A DNA stretch of 11,245 nucleotides, taken from JAWOHX01 sp046484975 (lineage in GTDB: Bacteria > Bacillota > Clostridia > DUPQ01). A model generated the notes under the pieces. That model searched no databases and was not told where the DNA came from. It worked only from the letters and a program-made list of their open reading frames with translations. The stretch spans positions 1-11,245 of the forward strand of contig JAWOHX010000159.1 of NCBI GenBank assembly GCA_046484975.1, given 5' to 3'. A program made the position numbers and the translations under genes. Below, in pieces: positions 5,126 through 11,245 of the stretch (its first letter is position 1; the number at the start of each line of letters is the position of its first letter).

Positions 5126-8100
5126 TGGGCCACCCCCTGCTTGAAGGCCATGAGCTTGGCCGTTTCCTCGTCGACGCCTTCGTTGAGGTATTCCCGGATC
5201 CGCATATGGATGTTCCGAAAGTCCAGGGGAATGACCCGGACCATTTTCCGGAGGGTGGTCTCCCAGTTGTCCAGAAGCCTTTCTGCAAGAATGCTGCCGG
5301 TATGAACGAAATGTCTTTTGATCATGCTCCTCACCATATCCGCCTCGTGGCTCGTGTTCACCGGCTCCAGCAGCACCATCCCGGGATTCGCGTTGGCGGG
5401 GAAAGTGCCGTCATCATCATATACATAGGCGATGCCCCCGGACATGCCTGCCGCAAAATTCCGTCCTGTCCTGCCGAGGACCACAACGCGGCCTCCCGTC
5501 ATGTACTCGCACCCGTGGTCCCCGAGGCCTTCCACCACCGCATGGACTCCGCTGTTGCGTACGCAGAAGCGTTCCCCGGCCATGCCATTGACATAAGCCT
5601 CCCCGCTTGTGGCCCCGTAGAATGCAACGTTTCCGATGATGACGTTCTCATGGGCGGGAAAGGTGCATTCCACCGGGCGTTTCACGATGATCTTGCCGCC
5701 GGAAAGGCCTTTGCCCACGTAATCATTGGCGTCACCTTCCAGGATGAGTGTCACCCCCTTGGGAAGGAAGGCGCCGAAACTCTGTCCGGCGGATCCTCGC
5801 AGATCCAGGGTGATGGTGTCTTCCATCAGCCCCTGATCCCTGTAGGTCCTGCTGATTTTGCTCCCGATGAAGGTGCCCACGCTGCGGTCCGCATTTTTCA
5901 CCGGCAAAAAGACCGTTGTCTTCTTCCCGGTAACCACTGCGCGGCCAACCAGGTCCTCCAGCACCTTCTTGTCGAAGGATGCCTCGACCAGGTTCTTTTG
6001 TTTGCTGGTACAGTGCCTGGATGCGTTGCCTCCGACATCGGGGGGAAAAAGTATTTTCGAGAGGTCCAGACCGTTCAGCTTGTAGTGCCCGTCCAGGGGT
6101 ATTGTCTTCAGGATATCGACCCTTCCCACCATCTCGTCGATGCTTCGAAATCCCAGTTCCGCCATGATCTCCCGCAGTTCGGCAGCCACGAAACGCATGA
6201 AATGGATCACAAACTCAGGTTTTCCCCTGAAATTTTTCCGAAGTTCGGGGTTCTGTGTGGCGATGCCGATGGGACAGGTGTCCATGTTGCATTGACGCAT
6301 CATGACACAGCCAATGGCAATCAGGGGAGCGGTGGCGAAACCATACTCCTCAGCACCGAGCAGGGCTGCCACTGCCACATCTCTTCCGGTCATGAGTTTC
6401 CCGTCGGTTTCCAGGACCACCCGGTCCCGCAGGTTGTTCAAAAGCAAGGTCTGATTGACTTCCGCCAGTCCCAGCTCCCAGGGAAGGCCGGCATGCTTCA
6501 TGCTGGTCCGGGAGGCGGCTCCAGTGCCCCCGTCGTAGCCGCTCACGAGAATCACATCGGCGTTGCCTTTGGCCACGCCAGCCGCAACAGTGCCAATCCC
6601 GGCCTCCGATACAAGCTTCACATTGATCCGGGCCTCTTCGTTGGCCATTTTCAGGTCATGAATCAGTTGGGCCAGATCCTCGATGGAATAGATGTCGTGG
6701 TGGGGAGGAGGGGAAATCAGTCCCACCCCGGGTGTGGAAAGACGGGCTTTCGCAATCCAGGGATACACTTTTTTACCGGGCAGCTGGCCCCCTTCCCCGG
6801 GTTTGGCCCCCTGGGCCATCTTAATCTGAATTTCTTTTGCGTTCACCAGATAATGGCTGGTGACCCCGAAACGACCGGAAGCCACCTGTTTGACGGCGCT
6901 GCACCGGGAATCCCCGTTTGTGTCCCGGATGAAACGGTCGGAGATTTCCCCGCCTTCCCCGGAATTGCTTTTCCCACCCAGTCTGTTCATGGCAATGGCA
7001 AGGGTTTCATGGGCTTCCTGGCTCAGGGAGCCATAGGACATGGCCCCCGTCTTGAAACGTTTCACGATGTGTTCCACCGTTTCCACTTCCTCCAGGGGGA
7101 CGGGAGAAAGCGGGGACTGGAAGGCGAAGAGGTCCCGGAGGGTACAGGGGCCTTCCTCATTGATCTTCCGGGAATACTCCTTGTAGACGGCATATTTCCC
7201 GCTCCTGCAGGCGTTCTGGAGAGAGGAGATTGTCCCGGGATTGTATTGGTGATACTCCTCTCCCGAACGGTACCTGTATTCACCCCCTGGGTCCAGGGTG
7301 TAGTCGCTGCGATGAATGTCATAGACCAGCCGGTGCCGGGTCAAGGCTTCCCGGGCGATGTCCTTCAGGGAAAGGCCCCCGATTCTCGACGGGGTGCCGG
7401 TGAAGAACTCACCCACTACCTCCGGACCGATGCCAAGGGCTTCGAAAATCTGGGCACCCTGGTAACCGAGCAGGGTGGAGATGCCCATCTTGGACATGAT
7501 TTTCACAATTCCTTTTTTTATGGCCTGGGCATAATTTTCCTGGGCCATGTTCAGGAGGACGCCCGGCAGCATGTCGTCCGTGCTCATTCCCCGGATGATT
7601 TCGAAGGCCAGGTAGGGATGTATTGCACTGGCGCCATATCCCAGCAGGCAGGCGAAATGGTGGACTTCCCGGGGTTCGGCGGATTCCACCACAAGGCTCA
7701 CCCGGGTGCGTTTGCCTTTCCGGATGAGATGGTGGTGAAGCCCGGAAGTGGCCAGCAGGGAGGGGATGGGAACCAATGAGGCGTTAACACCCCGATCGGA
7801 AAGGATCAGGATGTTGGCGCCTTCCGATATGGCTGATTCCGCCTGATCAAAAAGCTGATACAGGGCTTCCGCCAGCCCTTCCCCGTCTCCCGAGGGAGAA
7901 AAGAGCATGGGAAGGACAACGGATGTGAATCCGGTAACAGGGAGGTGTTTCAGCCTTTCCATCTCCCCGGTGGAAAGGACGGGATTGTCGATGCGGATCT
8001 GGCGGCAGGCTTCCTCCCCTGAATGGAGCAGATTTCCCTGGGATCCCAGATAAAGTTCCGTTCCCGTCACCATTTCCTCACGGATGGCGTCGATGGGCGG

Positions 8101-9672
8101 GTTGGTGACCTGGGCGAACAGCTGCTTGAAATAGCTGAAGAGAAGCTGGGGTTTTCTGGAGAGGACCGCCAGAGGGATGTCATTGCCCATGGCACCGACG
8201 GATTCCTCCCCGGTGCCCGCCATGGGCATGATGACCAGGTTTTGCTCCTCATGGGTGTACCCGAAGGCATGGACCAGTTTCTCCATGTCCCGTAGGGGCA
8301 GGGAAGGGGAAGGGGGAAGAGGAAGCTTCCCAAGGTCCAGCATGTTCTTTTCCAACCAGGCGCCATAAGGTTTTTCCCGGGAGATGGAAGCTTTTAGTTT
8401 TGCATCATCGATGATTTCCCCTTTCACCGTATCCACCAACAGCATCCTGCCCGGACTCAGACGCCGTTTGCATAGGATCTCCTCTTCCTCGATGTCCAAA
8501 ACCCCCACTTCGGAGGCCAGCAGGAGGGTGTCATCCCGGGTGACATAGTAGCGGCAGGGACGCAAGCCGTTCCGGTCCAGAATGGCTCCCAGGACCAGTC
8601 CGTCGGTGAACACCATGGCGGCGGGGCCATCCCAGGGCTCCATCAGGCAGGAATGGTAGCGGTAGAAATCCTTCCGCTCCTTCTCCATGGTGGGATTTTT
8701 GGACCAGGGCTCGGGGATCATCATCATGGCCACATGGGCAAGAGGACGCCCCGACAGGTAGAGGAATTCAAAGCAGTTGTCGAACATGGCGCTGTCGCTT
8801 CCCTCGGAACTGATGACGGGGAATGTCTTGGGCAGATCCTCCCCGAAGGCCTCGGAGACCAGCACGGATTTCCGGGCGTTCATCCAGTTGACATTGCCGT
8901 GTAGGGTGTTGATTTCCCCGTTATGGATGAGATACCGGTTGGGATGGGCCCGTTCCCAGCTGGGGAAGGTGTTGGTGCTGTAGCGGGAGTGGACCAGGGC
9001 GATGGCTGTTTTCTGGTCAGGATGGGTCAGGTCCTTGTAGAAGACTCCCAGCTGCTCTGCCAGGAGCATGCCTTTGTAGACAATGGTCCGGGAGGAAAGG
9101 CTGGAGACATAGAAGGAAGAAATATTCTCCCTTTTCAGGATGGTTTCCGTCTGTTTGCGGATGAGATAGAGCTTGCGTTCGAAATCCATGGCGTCTTGTA
9201 CGTTTTCCCCCCGGGAGACAAAGGCCTGGAGGATGCGGGGCATGCAATCCTGGGCGGTGGGACCAATGCAAGCGACGTCCAGGGGAAGCTCCCGCCAGCC
9301 CAGGAATCCCTGGCCTTCCCTTGACACGGACTGCTCGAAGACATACTGGCAATGCTGTTGTTGCTGGGGGTCCCGGGGGAGGAAGAACATCCCCACCCCG
9401 TATTCCCCTTCCCCTGGAAGGGGAATGTCAAGGCTCCCGCAGGCTTTTTGGAAAAAAGAATGGCTGATCTGGATGAGGATCCCGGCCCCGTCGCCCGTAC
9501 GCTCGTCGGATCCCCGGGCTCCCCGGTGTTCCAGGTTATTCAGGATGGTGAGGGCCTTAATGATGGTGGCATGGGTTTTCCTCCCCCGGATGTCGGCCAC
9601 TGCGCCGATGCCGCAGGCATCGTGTTCGAAGGAGGGATGGTACAGGCCCTGGGGGCCGGGGCTGGTATGCAT
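5122..9672 (-). CDS. gltB: Glutamate synthase large subunit
   Basis: The large (alpha) subunit of glutamate synthase, 1516 residues, the usual full length. It hydrolyses glutamine and transfers the ammonia through an internal tunnel to 2-oxoglutarate, making two glutamates per cycle with GltD supplying electrons. The N-terminal class II amidotransferase domain has Cys20 (HDACGIG) as nucleophile, so a 19-residue propeptide is expected to be removed. It also has the HSRYSTNTFPSW and NGEINT (251-256) motifs. The central and synthase domains contain GGKSNSGEGGE, the FMN-site segment SGYDGGTGAASR, and the 3Fe-4S ligands Cys1122, Cys1128 and Cys1133 in CVMMRQCNMDTC. The C-terminal beta-helix shows the expected G-rich repeats (GKGLSGGKI, GMAGERF, GMSGGIAYVYDD). 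The start is the ATG at 9672, with AAGGAG (9687-9682) nine bases upstream; an in-frame TTG at 9702 is less likely. A promoter sits at 9723-9751. No frameshift or missing key residue was seen. Confidence 0.97.
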   Translation of the reverse strand: MHTSPGPQGLYHPSFEHDACGIGAVADIRGRKTHATIIKALTILNNLEHRGARGSDERTGDGAGILIQISHSFFQKACGSLDIPLPGEGEYGVGMFFLPRDPQQQQHCQYVFEQSVSREGQGFLGWRELPLDVACIGPTAQDCMPRILQAFVSRGENVQDAMDFERKLYLIRKQTETILKRENISSFYVSSLSSRTIVYKGMLLAEQLGVFYKDLTHPDQKTAIALVHSRYSTNTFPSWERAHPNRYLIHNGEINTLHGNVNWMNARKSVLVSEAFGEDLPKTFPVISSEGSDSAMFDNCFEFLYLSGRPLAHVAMMMIPEPWSKNPTMEKERKDFYRYHSCLMEPWDGPAAMVFTDGLVLGAILDRNGLRPCRYYVTRDDTLLLASEVGVLDIEEEEILCKRRLSPGRMLLVDTVKGEIIDDAKLKASISREKPYGAWLEKNMLDLGKLPLPPSPSLPLRDMEKLVHAFGYTHEEQNLVIMPMAGTGEESVGAMGNDIPLAVLSRKPQLLFSYFKQLFAQVTNPPIDAIREEMVTGTELYLGSQGNLLHSGEEACRQIRIDNPVLSTGEMERLKHLPVTGFTSVVLPMLFSPSGDGEGLAEALYQLFDQAESAISEGANILILSDRGVNASLVPIPSLLATSGLHHHLIRKGKRTRVSLVVESAEPREVHHFACLLGYGASAIHPYLAFEIIRGMSTDDMLPGVLLNMAQENYAQAIKKGIVKIMSKMGISTLLGYQGAQIFEALGIGPEVVGEFFTGTPSRIGGLSLKDIAREALTRHRLVYDIHRSDYTLDPGGEYRYRSGEEYHQYNPGTISSLQNACRSGKYAVYKEYSRKINEEGPCTLRDLFAFQSPLSPVPLEEVETVEHIVKRFKTGAMSYGSLSQEAHETLAIAMNRLGGKSNSGEGGEISDRFIRDTNGDSRCSAVKQVASGRFGVTSHYLVNAKEIQIKMAQGAKPGEGGQLPGKKVYPWIAKARLSTPGVGLISPPPHHDIYSIEDLAQLIHDLKMANEEARINVKLVSEAGIGTVAAGVAKGNADVILVSGYDGGTGAASRTSMKHAGLPWELGLAEVNQTLLLNNLRDRVVLETDGKLMTGRDVAVAALLGAEEYGFATAPLIAIGCVMMRQCNMDTCPIGIATQNPELRKNFRGKPEFVIHFMRFVAAELREIMAELGFRSIDEMVGRVDILKTIPLDGHYKLNGLDLSKILFPPDVGGNASRHCTSKQKNLVEASFDKKVLEDLVGRAVVTGKKTTVFLPVKNADRSVGTFIGSKISRTYRDQGLMEDTITLDLRGSAGQSFGAFLPKGVTLILEGDANDYVGKGLSGGKIIVKRPVECTFPAHENVIIGNVAFYGATSGEAYVNGMAGERFCVRNSGVHAVVEGLGDHGCEYMTGGRVVVLGRTGRNFAAGMSGGIAYVYDDDGTFPANANPGMVLLEPVNTSHEADMVRSMIKRHFVHTGSILAERLLDNWETTLRKMVRVIPLDFRNIHMRIREYLNEGVDEETAKLMAFKQGVAQ

Positions 9673-9722
9673 GTTGTTCTGCTCCTTGCCATTAAAATGC
9701 AATAAATATTTAGATGTCTTGC

Positions 9723-9751
9723 ATTATAGCAAACCAAACAGAAGAAATCAA
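9723..9751 (-). promoter_or_regulatory. Promoter of gltBD
   Basis: On the minus strand: -35 TTGATT (9751-9746), a 17-bp spacer, then TATAAT (9728-9723) with a TGC extension (9731-9729). The predicted start near 9716 gives a leader of about 44 nt, too short for a large riboswitch. The surrounding 146-bp gap (9673-9818) is clearly more AT-rich than the genes. I saw no clear GltC- or TnrA-like operator in it, though such sites are hard to recognise by eye. Confidence 0.75.
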
Positions 9752-9818
9752 TGCTTTTTGATAAAATATGAAATATATGAAAATGTTACTTGCAAACAGG
9801 AGACCAAAGACTGGTTGG

Positions 9819-11245
9819 TCATGGTGCCTTGGTTCCGTGAATCTCCTTCCGGGGCAGTGCCTGGTAGTAGCTCACATGGATTCGCTGGTTGGATACGGTT
9901 TCTCCATTGATGGTGACCTTTCGGAAGGTCTCCACCACGTAACCGTCGGCGCCGTTGGTCTGTACGATGACGGTGCCCTGGGGAAGGGTGTCGTCATACA
10001 CGATTGTCGTCGGATAGGGGCGTTCCTGGATGGTCCGGTTGGTCACCACGACTTCAACTTCATCGAAGGAGGTACCAATGATCTCGAAGGTCAGGAGGTT
10101 CTGGGAGGGATCGACAGTCTCCACTCCGAACAGGATCTTGACGGGCCAGTCGGAAGTGTTTCTGAATTTTAAATCGAGGGTTCCATAGGAAACGGCCGCG
10201 TCCTGGCCGAATGGGACATAAGAGACGGTCAGCTGGTGGGCGACTCTCTTGGTGACCTCCAGGGTGGTCAGAAGAACGGCGTTGTAGAGGGTGGAGGAAA
10301 CCTGGCATATGCCGCCGCCGATGCCTTCCACCACATCCCCGTCATAATAGATGTTGGCAATCTGATATCCCCGCAGGGAGGAGCGTTCCCCCACGATGTC
10401 GTTGAAGGAGAATTCCTCCCCCGGGCCAAGAACGGTCTCATGGATGGCCGCCCCGGCAATGCCGATGTTCACCCCCCGGTTGATGGTGTTTCTGTTCACC
10501 GTCTGAAAGACGGTGAAATAGCTGGAAAGAACATCCCGGAAAAGGTTGGCTTCCAGGTATTCCTCATGGATTTCCGGCATCAGCCTGGTGATGGGGAGAA
10601 AAAGGCTTGTATTGTGTTGGCCTTCAACTTCCTCAAGGCGGCTGCGGAGAACCTCCATATCCAGGTGGCTGCCCTGTTTGCTGGGACGGATATGGACGGT
10701 CTTGAAATCGAAGACCTCGAAATAGGCGTCAGTGGCAGGATGGTTGGCGGCCCCAAGGATTCTGTCCACCGGAAGAGGGTCGGGAAAGACCATCTTCACT
10801 TCCGGGGTCAGTGTGGCGGAGGTGAGACCGAGGACATGCTCCTTCAGGGAGGACAAAAGAGCCTCCTTGTTCATTTCCTGCAGGGGGGAGCCCAGATAAA
10901 CGACCAGGGAGTCCCCGATGATGCCGTACCGGTTGTTTGCATAAGGGCTGTATATCTCCGAAGCGACCAAATCCACGAAGGCCTCCAGATTTTCTGCGTT
11001 GTAGCAGAAATCCGAGGTGAGGTATATGGGGGTGGGCGGCATGAATAGCCTCAGCACCTTCCGAAAGAGTCGGGCTTCCTTTCCAATCGAATAAGCCCGG
11101 TCCACGGCATTGTCGCAGGTGAAGGAATAGCCGATGTCCTTCAGTGTAACGGACTGTACCACCTGTTGCCACACCACACGGTATTGCAGGTCGTCATATT
11201 TCTCCCGGTAGATCCTGGTTACTTTTTCGTAGGCTTCCTCCGTTG
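9819..11245 (-). CDS. VanW-family cell-envelope protein with G5-like C-terminus (N-terminus cut by window edge)
   Basis: The C-terminal 474 or so residues of a VanW-domain protein of the YoaR type. The frame stays open to the window edge. A GTG at 11177 is in frame, but coding-like sequence continues upstream of it, so it is probably internal. In order: a putative peptidoglycan-binding (PG_binding_4-like) region, including AYSIGKEARLF and the DFCYNAENLEAFVDLVASEI area. Next comes an LPITRLMPEI linker into the VanW domain (about 10500-10130), with LGPGEEFSFNDIVGERS, GYQIANIYYDG, GGGICQVSSTLYNAVL and the DLKFRN motif. Last is a G5-like segment near the end (about 10050-9860). Proteins of this architecture normally have an N-terminal signal anchor, which would lie outside the window, and are thought to act at the cell wall. 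VanW takes its name from vancomycin-resistance clusters, but most homologues are chromosomal housekeeping proteins of unknown function, and no other van gene is here. The gltB start follows after 146 bp, with its own promoter. Confidence 0.88.
   Translation of the reverse strand, partial: TEEAYEKVTRIYREKYDDLQYRVVWQQVVQSVTLKDIGYSFTCDNAVDRAYSIGKEARLFRKVLRLFMPPTPIYLTSDFCYNAENLEAFVDLVASEIYSPYANNRYGIIGDSLVVYLGSPLQEMNKEALLSSLKEHVLGLTSATLTPEVKMVFPDPLPVDRILGAANHPATDAYFEVFDFKTVHIRPSKQGSHLDMEVLRSRLEEVEGQHNTSLFLPITRLMPEIHEEYLEANLFRDVLSSYFTVFQTVNRNTINRGVNIGIAGAAIHETVLGPGEEFSFNDIVGERSSLRGYQIANIYYDGDVVEGIGGGICQVSSTLYNAVLLTTLEVTKRVAHQLTVSYVPFGQDAAVSYGTLDLKFRNTSDWPVKILFGVETVDPSQNLLTFEIIGTSFDEVEVVVTNRTIQERPYPTTIVYDDTLPQGTVIVQTNGADGYVVETFRKVTINGETVSNQRIHVSYYQALPRKEIHGTKAP

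Noticed and set aside
5125..7779. An 884-codon open frame on the plus strand, antisense to gltB.
   Set aside because: It lies wholly inside a well-supported gltB with all expected motifs. The translation is rich in H, G, P and Q with no recognisable domain, as expected from a shadow of a GC-biased gene. There is no promoter or distinctive ribosome site for it.
9673..9722. A riboswitch or T-box leader for gltBD.
   Set aside because: The predicted leader is only about 44 nt, AT-rich and without a stable stem, too short for known glutamine-sensing or T-box leaders.
9802..9820. GACCAA/TTGGTC hairpin at the end of the VanW-family gene, a possible terminator.
   Set aside because: The stem is only 6 bp, overlaps the stop codon and is not followed by a U-run on the minus strand, so I do not call it a terminator.
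10236..11048. A 270-codon plus-strand open frame antisense to the VanW-family gene.
   Set aside because: The sense frame has clear VanW motifs, and the antisense protein has no recognisable feature.
9819..11245. Vancomycin-resistance function suggested by the VanW domain.
   Set aside because: No vanH, vanA/B, vanX, vanY or VanRS-like genes are present, and VanW/G5 proteins are widespread in susceptible Bacillota.

Overview
The window looks like ordinary chromosomal DNA from a Gram-positive, Bacillota-type bacterium, probably a GC-rich clostridial relative. This is inferred from strong AGGAGG-type ribosome sites, good sigma-A promoters with extended -10 elements, a VanW/G5 cell-envelope protein, a lipobox lipoprotein, and a zinc-ribbon/two-helix membrane protein of a kind common in that phylum. 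I cannot name the genus. I see no rRNA, tRNA, CRISPR array, transposase, phage gene or attachment site.

Layout from left to right. (1) Positions 1-802, minus strand: the N-terminal 267 residues of an N-acylglucosamine 2-epimerase (AGE) family sugar epimerase, cut by the window edge. (2) Positions 803-932: a 130-bp divergent promoter region. (3) Positions 933-1882, plus strand: a two-gene unit made of a 109-residue putative lipoprotein of unknown function and an HD-domain phosphohydrolase of the YfbR/HDDC2 type, ending at a bidirectional hairpin terminator (1898-1930). (4) Positions 1948-2415, minus strand: a small zinc-ribbon, proline-rich, two-helix membrane protein, convergent with the HD gene. 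(5) Positions 2416-2575: a second divergent promoter region. It carries an excellent minus-strand promoter, a plus-strand extended -10 promoter and an 8-bp-arm inverted repeat. (6) Positions 2576-3700, plus strand: a leaderless four-Asp-box sialidase-like protein. (7) Positions 3707-9672, minus strand: gltB-gltD, the two subunits of NADPH-type glutamate synthase (GOGAT), overlapping or nearly so, with their own promoter at 9723-9751. (8) Positions 9819-11245, minus strand: a VanW-domain protein with a C-terminal G5-like region, cut at its 5' end by the window edge.

How the genes may work together. gltBD is the clear functional unit: GltB releases ammonia from glutamine and makes glutamate on its FMN/3Fe-4S domain, while GltD feeds electrons from NADPH. 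The AGE-family epimerase and the sialidase-like protein could both act on amino sugars or sialic acids, but they lie in separate transcription units and no other nan gene is visible, so this link is a hypothesis. The lipoprotein and HD protein probably share one transcript. The other genes appear to be independent single-gene units.

The most interesting non-coding pattern is that all five recognisable promoters have an extended -10 of the form TGnTATAAT (one is TGnTATATT), usually followed by GG. Two of them also share a CCCGGGnGAT block exactly 31 bp upstream of the -10. I found no convincing evidence of a wholly new system. The best leads are the variant active-site residue in the HD protein, its pairing with an uncharacterised lipoprotein, and the inverted repeats in the two divergent promoter regions.
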